Shown here piece by piece: positions 27,617-36,270 of a DNA stretch of 64,000 nt. The translations under genes and the position numbers were made by a program. Origin of the DNA: Peribacillus butanolivorans (GTDB taxonomy: Bacteria; Bacillota; Bacilli; Bacillales; DSM-1321). A model generated the notes under the pieces. That model did not search any database. It was not told the DNA's origin and worked only from the letters and a program-made list of their open reading frames with translations. The stretch covers positions 62,001-126,000 of the forward strand of contig NZ_LGYA01000001.1 in the NCBI RefSeq assembly GCF_001273755.1, read 5' to 3'. Each line of letters opens with the position of its first letter. Positions within the stretch are counted from its first letter, which is position 1.

Positions 27617-28434
27617 TGAGAAAAAAATGGAAGCTATGGCTGGTTGGATTCATCGGTTTCATCTTGGCATTATTGTGGCTCGCTCCGTTTTATTTAATGA
27701 TTGTCAATGCTTTTAAAATGAAACGTGATATTTTTGCCGACACGCTGGGTTTACCTAAAACTTGGACATTCGAAAACTTTACTCAAGCTTTCGAACAATT
27801 GGATTTCCTTCGGACTTTATTTAATTCTTTATTGATATCGGGCGTCAGCGTGGTAATAATTATTATCTTTTCTGCAATGGCGGCTTATGCGCTTTCACGA
27901 AACAAAAGTAAAGTCAGTTCTTTGCTCTTCTTCGTGTTTGTGGCAGCCATGTTGATTCCATTTCAATCTGTGATGATACCGCTTGTTGCCCAATTCGGAC
28001 AGCTTGGGATGTTGAACAAGGCTGGGTTGATTTTCATGTATTTAGGCTTTGGCAGCAGTCTCTCGATATTCTTGTATCACGGTACTTTAAAAGGGATTCC
28101 TACCTCGCTTGACGAAGCTGCGAAAATAGATGGAGCGAACAGGTTTCAAGTATTTTGGTATATCATTTTTCCTTTATTAAAACCTATGTCGATTACAGTT
28201 GGAATCTTAAATGTTATTTGGATTTGGAACGACTACCTGTTGCCATCCCTTGTTATTGGAGGCGCTGGCTCGGAGACAATCCCGCTTAAATTATTCTTCT
28301 TTTTCGGACAGTATACGAAACAATGGCATCTAGCCTTGGCTGGGCTTACTTTATCCATTATTCCAGTCATTATCGCGTATTTTTTTGCTCAGAGGCAAAT
28401 TATCAAAGGAATTGCGGATGGTGCCGTTAAATAA
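27616..28434 (+). CDS. Sugar ABC transporter permease 2 (MalG/UgpE type)
   Basis: 272 residues, six membrane helices, EAA loop SLDEAAKIDGANRFQVFWYIIFPL. It forms the heterodimeric channel with the preceding permease, to which it is translationally coupled. Confidence 0.9.
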   Translation: MRKKWKLWLVGFIGFILALLWLAPFYLMIVNAFKMKRDIFADTLGLPKTWTFENFTQAFEQLDFLRTLFNSLLISGVSVVIIIIFSAMAAYALSRNKSKVSSLLFFVFVAAMLIPFQSVMIPLVAQFGQLGMLNKAGLIFMYLGFGSSLSIFLYHGTLKGIPTSLDEAAKIDGANRFQVFWYIIFPLLKPMSITVGILNVIWIWNDYLLPSLVIGGAGSETIPLKLFFFFGQYTKQWHLALAGLTLSIIPVIIAYFFAQRQIIKGIADGAVK

Positions 28435-28491
28435 GTATTTAAATATAGGGAATATTAAGCCATGTGCGGTGAACGGGAAGTGGTGTTGAAT

Positions 28492-29526
28492 ATGTCTGTT
28501 ACGATAAAGGACGTTGCCAAAAAAGCGAATGTCGCTCCATCAACGGTATCGCGTGTTATCCATAACAGCCCAGCAATCAGTGAAAAGACAAAGCGTAAGG
28601 TACGTAAGGTATTAAAGGAAATGGGCTATCATATGAATGAAAATGCCCGGAATTTGGTCACGAAATCCACCAAGGCTATTGGAATCGTCATGAAAAATTC
28701 AGCCAGAGAATCGCTTTACAATCCTTTTTTTCCAGAGGTTATCCGTGGAATCGGGGATTTTTGCAATAAAGAGGGATACAGTCTTTCTCTAACGACCGGT
28801 GAAACCGAGGATGCTATTTTTGAAGACGTCGTGAAAATGGTTCAGGGTAGACGAGTGGACGGTATGATTGTTTTGTATTCGAAAAAGGATGATAAAGTGG
28901 TGCCCTATTTATTAAAGCAGGGCTTTCCATTTGTTTTGATTGGGAAACCAAGTACGAACATGAGCGGAATCACCTTCATTGATAACGATAATGTTCAAGC
29001 AGCCAGGGAATTATCGGAGTTTGTAATCAATCTTGGTCATCAGCGAATCGCTTTTTTAGGGGGGAGCCCTGAGTTTGAAGTGATTCAAGCCCGCTTAAGA
29101 GGGTTTCAACAAGCTATGGAGCAGGCCGAATTAAATGTGCCAAAGGAATATATCAAGTTGATCCCTTTAAATCGAGCAGATGGAATAAAGGCAATCAAGG
29201 AATTACTAAATCTACCGGAAGCTCCAACCGCTTTTATGGTAATGGATCTTTTATTGGGAGTACTTTTACTAGGGGTGTTGGCGGAAAAGAATTTAAAAGT
29301 ACCTGAGCAAGTTAGCGTCGTCTGTTTTAATCATTCAGAGTTTATTGAATTTTTAAGTACGCCACTTACAACAGTCGATATTCATACGTATCAATTAGGC
29401 TTTGAAGCGGCAAAATGTGTGTTTGATTTAATTGCAAATCCCGAAATGATGGAAAAAAGTATCAGGATTCCAACTAAAATCATAAAGCGAGAGTCGCATT
29501 TTGTTGTTAAAAAGGAAAATAAATGA
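28492..29526 (+). CDS. LacI family transcriptional regulator
   Basis: 344 residues: helix-turn-helix TIKDVAKKANVAPSTVSRVI with a YHMNENARNL hinge, then a periplasmic-binding-type sensor domain. Start at 28492 rather than 28462, because GGAAGTGG precedes it and the HTH begins immediately. It sits between the importer and the catabolic genes and probably represses both, via the AAACGTTT-core operators at 25125, 25225 and 29667. Confidence 0.92.
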   Translation: MSVTIKDVAKKANVAPSTVSRVIHNSPAISEKTKRKVRKVLKEMGYHMNENARNLVTKSTKAIGIVMKNSARESLYNPFFPEVIRGIGDFCNKEGYSLSLTTGETEDAIFEDVVKMVQGRRVDGMIVLYSKKDDKVVPYLLKQGFPFVLIGKPSTNMSGITFIDNDNVQAARELSEFVINLGHQRIAFLGGSPEFEVIQARLRGFQQAMEQAELNVPKEYIKLIPLNRADGIKAIKELLNLPEAPTAFMVMDLLLGVLLLGVLAEKNLKVPEQVSVVCFNHSEFIEFLSTPLTTVDIHTYQLGFEAAKCVFDLIANPEMMEKSIRIPTKIIKRESHFVVKKENK

Positions 29527-29621
29527 AAAGTGTAGAAATGTTTTTCCAATTAAAGCTTGATTTTTGCTAACATAAATTTACAATAAAGATTATCACTAAC
29601 AATTTTTTGAAATTCATACTT

Positions 29622-29650
29622 TTCGAAATACCAAGTATGTTCTTATAATC
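29622..29650 (+). promoter_or_regulatory. Candidate promoter of the ThuA/dehydrogenase operon
   Basis: Consensus -10 TATAAT (29645-29650) with a weak -35 TTCGAA at 17 bases. The large palindrome begins 17 bases downstream of the -10. Confidence 0.5.
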
Positions 29651-29666
29651 GACTGAGTTTTTATTA

Positions 29667-29696
29667 TTTCGAACGCAAACGTTTGCGTTCGAAATT
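29667..29696. promoter_or_regulatory. 30-base perfect palindromic operator
   Basis: The left half ATTTCGAACGCAAAC is followed directly by its exact reverse complement. The centre is the LacI-family core CAAACGTTTG. It sits between a TATAAT box and the ThuA gene, right for repression of the second operon. Confidence 0.88.
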
Positions 29697-29758
29697 AAGA
29701 GGTAGTAGTTAAACATATAGAGCAAGTTGTCGACAAATTAATGTGGAGGAGATTGTTC

Positions 29759-30481
29759 ATGAGAGTTCTAGTATGGAATGAGTATCGCCATGAAAAAGAA
29801 AAACCTGATGTTGCTGAAATTTATCCGGATGGAATCCATGGTGCGATTGCTGGCTTTTTACAAAGCGAACAGTTCGAAGTGAAGACGGCTACACTCGAGG
29901 AAGAAGAGCATGGGTTAACTGAAGAGATACTGATGAAAACCGATGTACTTCTCTGGTGGGGACATGTCGCACATGAAGAAGTTCATGATGAAATTGTCAC
30001 ACGGGTTCATAAGCGGGTACTCGAGGGAATGGGTCTTATCGTCCTCCATTCTGGACATTTCTCAAAAATCTTCAAACAATTAATGGGCACGACTTGCGAT
30101 TTGAAATGGCGGGTAGCGGATGAAAAGGAGCGGCTTTGGGTTGTTGATTCAAGTCACCCAATCGTTGAGGGAATCGGAGAATATATAGAACTTGAAAAGG
30201 AAGAGATGTACGGGGAACATTTTGATATCCCTACGCCGGACCAACTATTATTTATCAGCTGGTTTGAAGGTGGGGAGGTCTTCAGAAGCGGTTGTACGTA
30301 TCAGCGTGGTAAAGGTAAGATTTTTTATTTCCGGCCAGGTCATGAAACATATCCGACATACCATAATCCGCAAATACAACGGGTGATTAAGAATGCCGTT
30401 GAGTGGGTCAAGCCGGAAGTTAACAATAAATCGGTATATGGAAAAGCCGAACCGTTGGAAACTATCTCAATAAAGAGATGA
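29759..30481 (+). CDS. ThuA-like (trehalose utilisation) protein
   Basis: 240 residues of the ThuA family, a class I glutamine-amidotransferase-like fold found beside sugar 3-dehydrogenases. Family traits visible are VWNEYRHE at the start, [27 protein letters not shown] and [16 protein letters not shown]. The ATG at 29759 has GGAGGAG upstream; the ATG at 29741 lies inside that site. First gene of a four-gene operon with two oxidoreductases and an isomerase. Confidence 0.85.
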   Translation: MRVLVWNEYRHEKEKPDVAEIYPDGIHGAIAGFLQSEQFEVKTATLEEEEHGLTEEILMKTDVLLWWGHVAHEEVHDEIVTRVHKRVLEGMGLIVLHSGHFSKIFKQLMGTTCDLKWRVADEKERLWVVDSSHPIVEGIGEYIELEKEEMYGEHFDIPTPDQLLFISWFEGGEVFRSGCTYQRGKGKIFYFRPGHETYPTYHNPQIQRVIKNAVEWVKPEVNNKSVYGKAEPLETISIKR

Positions 30482-30499
30482 AGTGAAGGAGAGAGTAGA

Positions 30500-31522
30500 A
30501 TGGGCAGAGTGAAAGTAGGCGTCATTGGATGCGGCAGTATTGCAAAAAACAGGCATTTTCCAGAATACGAAGCGATCCAGGAAACAGAGATAATTGCCGT
30601 TTGTGATATTGTGCAAGACCGGGCGAATACAGCAGCACAAAGGTATAACGCACAAGCATATACTGATTATATAGAACTTTTGAAGAATGAGGAGATTGAG
30701 GCTGTCAGTGTATGTACCCCTAATTACTTGCACGCCCGAATCACAATTGCTGCCTTGGAAGCAGGTAAGCATGTTCTTTGTGAAAAACCAATGGCAACTT
30801 CTTTAAATGACGCAGAAAAAATGAATGAAGCAGCTTCAAAAAGCGGCAAAATATTAATGATTGGTCATAATCAGCGTTTTGTCCCCTCTCATCAAAAAGC
30901 GAAACAGCTTATTGATAGTGGTGAGATAGGGAGGGTCTACAGCTTCCGAACGGCTTTTGGACATTCTGGACCAGAGAATTGGGCCGTGGACGGACGGGAC
31001 AGTTGGTTTTTTAAAAAAGATCAGGCAGTTATCGGTGCTATGGGCGATTTAGGCGTTCATAAAGCTGATTTATTGCGTTATATCCTGGGAGAGGAATTTG
31101 TTGAAGTAGGAGCATTTGTAGAAACGACTGCCAAGAAAAATACAGATGTTGATGACAGTGCTGCCTGTATTCTGCGAACGGAGAGCGGAATTATTGGTAC
31201 TCTCACAGCCAGCTGGTCGTATGCGAAAGAAGACAATGCGACGGTCATTTATGCGGAAAAAGCCGTATTACGTCTTGAAGACGATCCTAAATACTCACTG
31301 ATTATTCATCATGATAATGGTAAGACGGAAACCATTGAATTAGGTAGCATCCAGACAAATGACTCTGAAGGACAGCATGATTCTGAAGTAATCAGCCACT
31401 TTGTAAAATGTGTGGTAAACAATGAGGTGCCTCTCATCTCAGGAGTTGAAGGATTAAAATCATTAAAAGTTATTCTTGGCGCGATGGAATCGAATGCATC
31501 CAGAAAAATCATCCGCTTATAA
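30500..31522 (+). CDS. Gfo/Idh/MocA family oxidoreductase 1
   Basis: 340-residue NAD(P)-dependent sugar dehydrogenase. Rossmann motif GVIGCGSIAKNRHFP at the N-terminus, the family signature CEKPMATSL with catalytic Lys, and GDLGVHKADLLRYI. Strong AAGGAGAGAG site. A second member follows 17 bases later, suggesting successive or complementary oxidations of one imported sugar. Confidence 0.9.
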   Translation: MGRVKVGVIGCGSIAKNRHFPEYEAIQETEIIAVCDIVQDRANTAAQRYNAQAYTDYIELLKNEEIEAVSVCTPNYLHARITIAALEAGKHVLCEKPMATSLNDAEKMNEAASKSGKILMIGHNQRFVPSHQKAKQLIDSGEIGRVYSFRTAFGHSGPENWAVDGRDSWFFKKDQAVIGAMGDLGVHKADLLRYILGEEFVEVGAFVETTAKKNTDVDDSAACILRTESGIIGTLTASWSYAKEDNATVIYAEKAVLRLEDDPKYSLIIHHDNGKTETIELGSIQTNDSEGQHDSEVISHFVKCVVNNEVPLISGVEGLKSLKVILGAMESNASRKIIRL

Positions 31523-31539
31523 AGGGGTTAATAGTCATC

Positions 31540-32580
31540 ATGTACAAATTAAAAATGGGAATAATCGGTGCTGGTGGAATTGCTCAACAAAGGCATATCC
31601 CAGCTTTTCAAAAATTTCAAGACAAGGTAGTTTTATACGCAATTCAGGATATAGATGAACTGAAGGCGAGAGATGTGGCACGTGAATATCATATCGAAAA
31701 GGTCTTTACCAATTATGAAGAAATGTTCGCGGAAGTGGATGCAGTTACGATTGCCACGCCAAACAAGTTTCATGCGGAAATTTCTATCGCCGCGCTGCAG
31801 GCAGGTGTACATGTGTTGTGCGAAAAGCCTATGGCGATTACAACCGAGGAATGTAAAGCAATAACCGAGGCTGCAAACTTATCGGGGAAAGTACTATCTA
31901 TTGCTTACCATTACCGCTTTATGAAGGAAGCTCAGGCTGCGAAGAAAATGATCCAGGCCGGTGAAATTGGTGAGCCGTATGTAGCGCGTGTACAGGCAAT
32001 CCGACGTCGGAAAGTTCCTGGGTGGGGAGTTTTTACGAGTAAGGAATTGCAGGGTGGAGGAAGCGTTATTGATTACGGCTGCCATTTACTTGATTTGGCC
32101 TTATGGCTGATGGATGACCCGGAGCCGATTGAAATTGTAGGTTCGACATATAATTATGTCAGTAAGGGTGTCGATCAGGTCAATCTATGGGGTAATTTCG
32201 ATGCCTCTGTATTTGAAGTAGATGATCATGCTACCGCGTATATCAAATTTGCCAACGGTGCATCTTTATTATTCGAAACATCATGGGCCGCGAATATCCG
32301 TGAAGAAGCAACAGTCTTGAGTTTATCCGGAACGCAGGGCGGACTGGATGTGTTCCCCTTAATTTTGAATCAGGCAAAGCACGGCATGCTTTTAAATAGT
32401 GAGGCGGTATGGATGCCTGGAGAGGATACACCCGATCTCCAACAGGCAGAGAATTTTATTGATAGCTGCCTCGGAATTGCCGAACCATTGGTAAAACCAT
32501 CGGAAGCCATGAAAGTTTCGAAGATAATTGAAGCCATTTATCAAAGCTCAGCAAGTGGAAAGGTTATGAGTATCAATTAA
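31540..32580 (+). CDS. Gfo/Idh/MocA family oxidoreductase 2
   Basis: 346 residues. Rossmann GIIGAGGIAQQRHIP, CEKPMAITTEEC, and YGCHLLDLALWLM with the conserved active-site His. It is clearly a paralogue rather than a recent copy of the gene before it. Confidence 0.9.
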   Translation: MYKLKMGIIGAGGIAQQRHIPAFQKFQDKVVLYAIQDIDELKARDVAREYHIEKVFTNYEEMFAEVDAVTIATPNKFHAEISIAALQAGVHVLCEKPMAITTEECKAITEAANLSGKVLSIAYHYRFMKEAQAAKKMIQAGEIGEPYVARVQAIRRRKVPGWGVFTSKELQGGGSVIDYGCHLLDLALWLMDDPEPIEIVGSTYNYVSKGVDQVNLWGNFDASVFEVDDHATAYIKFANGASLLFETSWAANIREEATVLSLSGTQGGLDVFPLILNQAKHGMLLNSEAVWMPGEDTPDLQQAENFIDSCLGIAEPLVKPSEAMKVSKIIEAIYQSSASGKVMSIN

Positions 32581-32601
32581 TGAAAAAGTGGGGTGGGGCT
32601 A

Positions 32602-33570
32602 GTGAAGTTAGGGATTTTTACAGTGCTATTCGCACAAAAATCATTCGAGGATATGCTTGATTATGTGGCAGCCTCCGGTTTAAAAACAGTTGAAATCGGT
32701 ACAGGCGGGTATCCAGGTAATGTCCACTGTCCGTTAGATGAACTGTTGGAAAGTGAAGAAAAGCGCAAAAAATACTTGGAATCTGTTCAAACAAGAGGCC
32801 TAACTATCAGTGCATTCAGCTGCCATGGCAATCCCATCTCTCCAGATGAATCATTTGCCAAAGAAAGTGATGAAACGCTCATAAAAACAATCAAGCTTGC
32901 GTCCTTACTGAATGTCCCAATCGTCAATACATTTTCCGGTACGGCGGGTGACCACGAAGGAGCTAAATATCCAAACTGGCCTGTTGCGCCATGGCCGAAT
33001 GAGTATAAAGACGTTTTGAAATGGCAATGGGAAGAAAAGTTGATTCCTTATTGGAAAAAAACTGCAGCAATTGCTGATGAACACAATATTAAAATCGGAC
33101 TCGAACTGCACGGAGGCTTTCTCGTTCACACACCTTACACTTTGCTAAAACTACGGGAAGCTACATCGGACGCAATCGGCGCTAACCTTGACCCAAGCCA
33201 TCTCTGGTGGCAGGGGATCGAACCGGTGGGAGCCATCAAAATCCTTGGGAAAGCGGGAGCAATCTACCACTTCCATGCAAAAGACACATACTTGGATCAG
33301 GATAACATCAATATGTATGGCCTTACCGATATGCAGCCATATGGAAACATCCAAACCCGTGCCTGGAACTTTCGCTCGGTGGGCTGCGGCCACAGTCTTC
33401 AAGAGTGGTCCGACATCATGAGTGCACTTCGCACATATGGCTATGACTATGTCGTTAGCATTGAACATGAAGACCCGCTAATGTCAATTGAAGAAGGTTT
33501 TCAACGTGCAGTAACCAATTTGAAAACGGTCCTCATCAACGAAAGCCCAACTGATTTATGGTGGGTGTAA
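32602..33570 (+). CDS. Sugar phosphate isomerase/epimerase family TIM-barrel protein
   Basis: 322-residue AP-endonuclease-2-type TIM barrel. Metal-ligand regions are GLELHGGFLVHT, NLDPSHLWWQG, FHAKDTYLD and VSIEHEDP. GTG at 32602 fits the GGGGTGGGG site better than GTG at 32593. In 3-keto-glycoside pathways such barrels epimerise keto sugars or cleave the glycosidic bond by elimination after a Gfo/Idh/MocA oxidation. That role fits here but is inference. Confidence 0.87.
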   Translation: MKLGIFTVLFAQKSFEDMLDYVAASGLKTVEIGTGGYPGNVHCPLDELLESEEKRKKYLESVQTRGLTISAFSCHGNPISPDESFAKESDETLIKTIKLASLLNVPIVNTFSGTAGDHEGAKYPNWPVAPWPNEYKDVLKWQWEEKLIPYWKKTAAIADEHNIKIGLELHGGFLVHTPYTLLKLREATSDAIGANLDPSHLWWQGIEPVGAIKILGKAGAIYHFHAKDTYLDQDNINMYGLTDMQPYGNIQTRAWNFRSVGCGHSLQEWSDIMSALRTYGYDYVVSIEHEDPLMSIEEGFQRAVTNLKTVLINESPTDLWWV

Positions 33571-33586
33571 TTTATAGCCGATAACG

Positions 33587-33616
33587 AGCAGCCTATCGTA
33601 GGTTGCTTTTTATTTT
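33587..33616 (+). terminator. Terminator of the sugar-catabolic operon
   Basis: AGCAGCCTA and TAGGTTGCT arms followed by TTTTATTTT. Confidence 0.8.
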
Positions 33617-33620
33617 GGAA

Positions 33621-33704
33621 TTTACGAGTAAATAATCGAAACTCACGAGTAAAATAGTCAATTTCACGAGTAAAAGGGCAAAATTTGCGAGTAAAGTTAA
33701 GTCT
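33621..33704. repeat. Four tandem 21-base repeats with CGAGTAAA core
   Basis: CGAGTAAA occurs at 33625, 33646, 33667 and 33688, exactly 21 bases apart. The bases between are A/T-rich and only partly conserved. It lies between two terminators, outside any gene. Confidence 0.85.
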
Positions 33705-33739
33705 ATGTTGAAAAGTCTAGGACAGATTGAATAAAAAAG

Positions 33740-33770
33740 AATGCCCCCGAACTCAGGGGCATCCTTTTGA
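33740..33770. terminator. Terminator of the rRNA pseudouridine synthase gene
   Basis: ATGCCCC and GGGGCAT arms. On the minus strand it is followed by TCTTTTTTATT and on the plus strand by CCTTTT, so it is bidirectional. Confidence 0.8.
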
Positions 33771-33771
33771 G

Positions 33772-34479
33772 TCATCTCTGCCTAGGCGTATAATCCAACT
33801 CATTAAACAGTTCCCTCAATTCATCCAACGTTAGGTCGCGCCATTGTCCGAGGGCTAACCCATCCAAATGGATATTCATGATCCGAATTCGATGTAAATC
33901 GCGGACCTCATAGCCTAGCGCTGAGCACATACGGCGGATTTGTCTGTTCAATCCTTGCATTAATGTAATGTTAAACGTATATTTGTTCAACTGTTTGATC
34001 TTGCAAGGGAGTGTCTTCGTACCTAAAATCTCCACGCCGGATGCCATATCTTGTATGAAAGAAGAGGTTAGCGGCTTATCCACAGTTACGATGTATTCCT
34101 TTTCATGCTTATTCTCTGCACGCAGAATTTCATTCACGATATCACCATCATTTGTAAGCAGGATGAGGCCGCTTGAGTCTTTGTCAAGACGTCCAATATG
34201 AAAAACCCTTAGTGGATGATTAACAAAATCAACAATATTTCCTTTAATGTGTTTTTCTGTCGTACTCGTAATGCCTATTGGCTTATTCAGCGCAATATAG
34301 ACATTTTGCTGTTCTACCTTTATGGGGTTACCATCAACCCGAACATCATCGCCTGGTTCAGCCTGACTGCCAAGCTCAGCAACAGATCCGTTAATCGTTA
34401 CGCGGCCTTCGGCAATCCATTTATCCGCGCCTCGTCTCGAAGTAATCCCGGACTCACTAATATATTTATTGATCCTCAA
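33772..34479 (-). CDS. rluF: RsuA/RluF-type 23S rRNA pseudouridine synthase
   Basis: 235 residues: S4 RNA-binding domain (about 1-50, [20 protein letters not shown]) and a pseudouridine synthase domain with [10 protein letters not shown] at 96-105, including catalytic Asp99. It converts uridine to pseudouridine in rRNA. The RluF subfamily (U2604 of 23S rRNA) is the best fit from [11 protein letters not shown] and LNRQIRRMC, but RsuA/RluB relatives are close. Confidence 0.82.
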   Translation of the reverse strand: MRINKYISESGITSRRGADKWIAEGRVTINGSVAELGSQAEPGDDVRVDGNPIKVEQQNVYIALNKPIGITSTTEKHIKGNIVDFVNHPLRVFHIGRLDKDSSGLILLTNDGDIVNEILRAENKHEKEYIVTVDKPLTSSFIQDMASGVEILGTKTLPCKIKQLNKYTFNITLMQGLNRQIRRMCSALGYEVRDLHRIRIMNIHLDGLALGQWRDLTLDELRELFNELDYTPRQR

Positions 34480-34594
34480 CTAAAGCACACCTTTACATTC
34501 AGATTTTCTTCTTTAAAGGATAACGTAAATCATGATGGATAGACAAGAGGGAAAGGCAAGAAAGCGTTCATGGATGCAAATTACCGAATGACTT

Positions 34595-35491
34595 TTACAT
34601 GGACTTCGTGACAGCTTGAAGGTCCTTTTTCTTTTTACTCGTCAAGTAGACGCCAGTGAAGACAAGTAGCCCCCCAAGGATTTGGACGATAGTAATCGTT
34701 TGTCCTAAAACCAGGCTTAGAATGGCGGTAAAGACGGCAATCAGATTAAGATAAATTCCAGCCTGGCTGGCATTGATATGACGAAGCGAAATATTCCAGA
34801 AAATAAAGGAACCTACGGATGGGAAGATTCCAATATATAAAAGACCTGTGATTGCTGGGCCACTTAAATCAAAGTTCAGTCCAGAGCCAATGGCAAATGG
34901 AGCAACGAGAATCAAACCGAGAAATACAGAAACGGCTGTGGCTGAAATAATCGGAATGCTTTTCAGCTTTTTCCCGATTATTGAATAGAAGGTCCAAACG
35001 AGAATAGCCAGAATCATCAATAGGTCGCCTTTATTATAAGTGAGATGGAAAATTTCCAGGAGATGTCCTTTTGTTAAGACTAATAATACGCCGGATAATG
35101 AAATGATAAGGCCTAGTACATGATGGATTGAAATTTTCTCCTTTAACAGCAATGCAGAAAAAAGAACGATTAATGCAGGATTAATTGAATTGACAAGAGC
35201 AGCATTCATAGATGTTGTATAGGTCAGAGCCCAATAAAGGAAAAAATTATAACTGATGATGCCGAGTAAACCCATTGCTAAAAGTACTTTCCAGGCTTTC
35301 CATACACTCTTCCAATTTGGTTTTTCAATCCAATGGGCTAGTGGGAATAATAAGAAAACGGCAATTAGCCAGCGGGTAAATGTTAGTTGGATTGGGGAAA
35401 GTTCGGTCACAACGTATTTGCCAAATATATAATTGCCGGCCCAAAACAGATTGGCCAAGATGAGAAATAAGAGAATATAGGATTTTTTCAT
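34595..35491 (-). CDS. EamA/DMT family transporter
   Basis: 298 residues with ten hydrophobic helices in two EamA repeats (first with NLFWAGNYIFGKYV, second with LVWTFYSIIGKKL). Probably a metabolite exporter; the substrate is unknown. Start at 35491 (MKKSYIL) because AGAGGCT lies upstream. The in-frame ATG at 35557 would add a 22-residue tail unlike the family. Confidence 0.85.
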   Translation of the reverse strand: MKKSYILLFLILANLFWAGNYIFGKYVVTELSPIQLTFTRWLIAVFLLFPLAHWIEKPNWKSVWKAWKVLLAMGLLGIISYNFFLYWALTYTTSMNAALVNSINPALIVLFSALLLKEKISIHHVLGLIISLSGVLLVLTKGHLLEIFHLTYNKGDLLMILAILVWTFYSIIGKKLKSIPIISATAVSVFLGLILVAPFAIGSGLNFDLSGPAITGLLYIGIFPSVGSFIFWNISLRHINASQAGIYLNLIAVFTAILSLVLGQTITIVQILGGLLVFTGVYLTSKKKKDLQAVTKSM

Positions 35492-35582
35492 AAGGTAGCC
35501 TCTTTTCGAATTGAAGGAATATTCACTAAATATATCAAAGTAGAAAAATGTAAGCAATCTACAAAAGGAAGCAATTTAATAG

Positions 35583-36029
35583 AGGATCCTATGGATCAGC
35601 CATTTTAGCAGGATAATTGAGGAAGGATCTAAAGGGAATAATTATAATAGAAGAAAAGAACACTTTCATAACCGAAAATCACAAAGCTACATTGGTGTTA
35701 CTACGACGAATATCGTCCAATATTTTCGTGAATTTAGAAATCCTCTAACATCAGTTATGGGGTTTGATACCATTGGGCAAAGTAAAGAGGAAAGTAACGC
35801 CACTGAATTAAATGAAATTGTGAAGTTTGCCTATACCGATGATGAACACATAAAAGGGATAAGTATAGATACTAATCACCAAAGTAGGTCTATTGAAGAA
35901 ATGATTGAATTGTTTGGTACTCCAAGTATACAGCTTGTGCACAAGGCGATTCTATATCATGGTGAAAAATATGATGCTATTTTCTATTTTAATGATAGGG
36001 GATTGCTGCGGGAAATATTGATTAAATAG
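35583..36029 (+). CDS. Hypothetical protein, probably 5'-truncated
   Basis: The frame is open from 35583. From about 35688 it reads like real protein (SYIGVTTTNIVQYFREFRNP, then GFDTIGQSKEES, FAYTDDEHIKGISID and FYFNDRGLLREILIK). The first ATG at 35757 lies inside this stretch and has no ribosome site; no better start is seen upstream. An overlapping frame also looks coding over 35645-35740, so a frameshift near there may have cut the N-terminus off. Unknown family. Confidence 0.4.
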   Translation, partial: RILWISHFSRIIEEGSKGNNYNRRKEHFHNRKSQSYIGVTTTNIVQYFREFRNPLTSVMGFDTIGQSKEESNATELNEIVKFAYTDDEHIKGISIDTNHQSRSIEEMIELFGTPSIQLVHKAILYHGEKYDAIFYFNDRGLLREILIK

Positions 36030-36073
36030 GGGGTTCAGCCGAACAGATCATCTGTAAAGTGGAGGTGATGCAT

Positions 36074-36100
36074 ATGCTGGAAAAAGGACAACTTCAATAA
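36074..36100 (+). other. Eight-codon mini-ORF with a strong ribosome site
   Basis: GGAGGTGAT is placed 4-7 bases before ATG, which opens MLEKGQLQ and stops. It lies between the hypothetical gene and a strong terminator. It may be a remnant of a frameshifted gene rather than a functional peptide. Confidence 0.3.
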
Positions 36101-36180
36101 GGGGGGAAGCCTGTCCAAAGTGAGATTTAATTCATACATAAATTATTTGGAGTAGTAATTCATAAATGAAAAGTATATTG

Positions 36181-36229
36181 AGGTTCAATGATTCTAACCA
36201 TATTTGTTAGAATCATTGAACCTTTTTTT
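36181..36229 (+). terminator. Long-stem terminator
   Basis: An 18-base arm AGGTTCAATGATTCTAAC pairs with its perfect complement across a seven-base loop, then TTTTTTTATT. Orientation is plus, so it ends the transcript of the hypothetical gene at 35.6-36.0 kb. Confidence 0.9.
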
Positions 36230-36270
36230 ATTATTTTTTTCCTTGTTCTCTAAATCTATTAAACTCTTAT

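Noticed and set aside
33621-33704. CRISPR array
   Set aside because: Units are 21 bases in total with no separate spacers, no leader and no cas genes.
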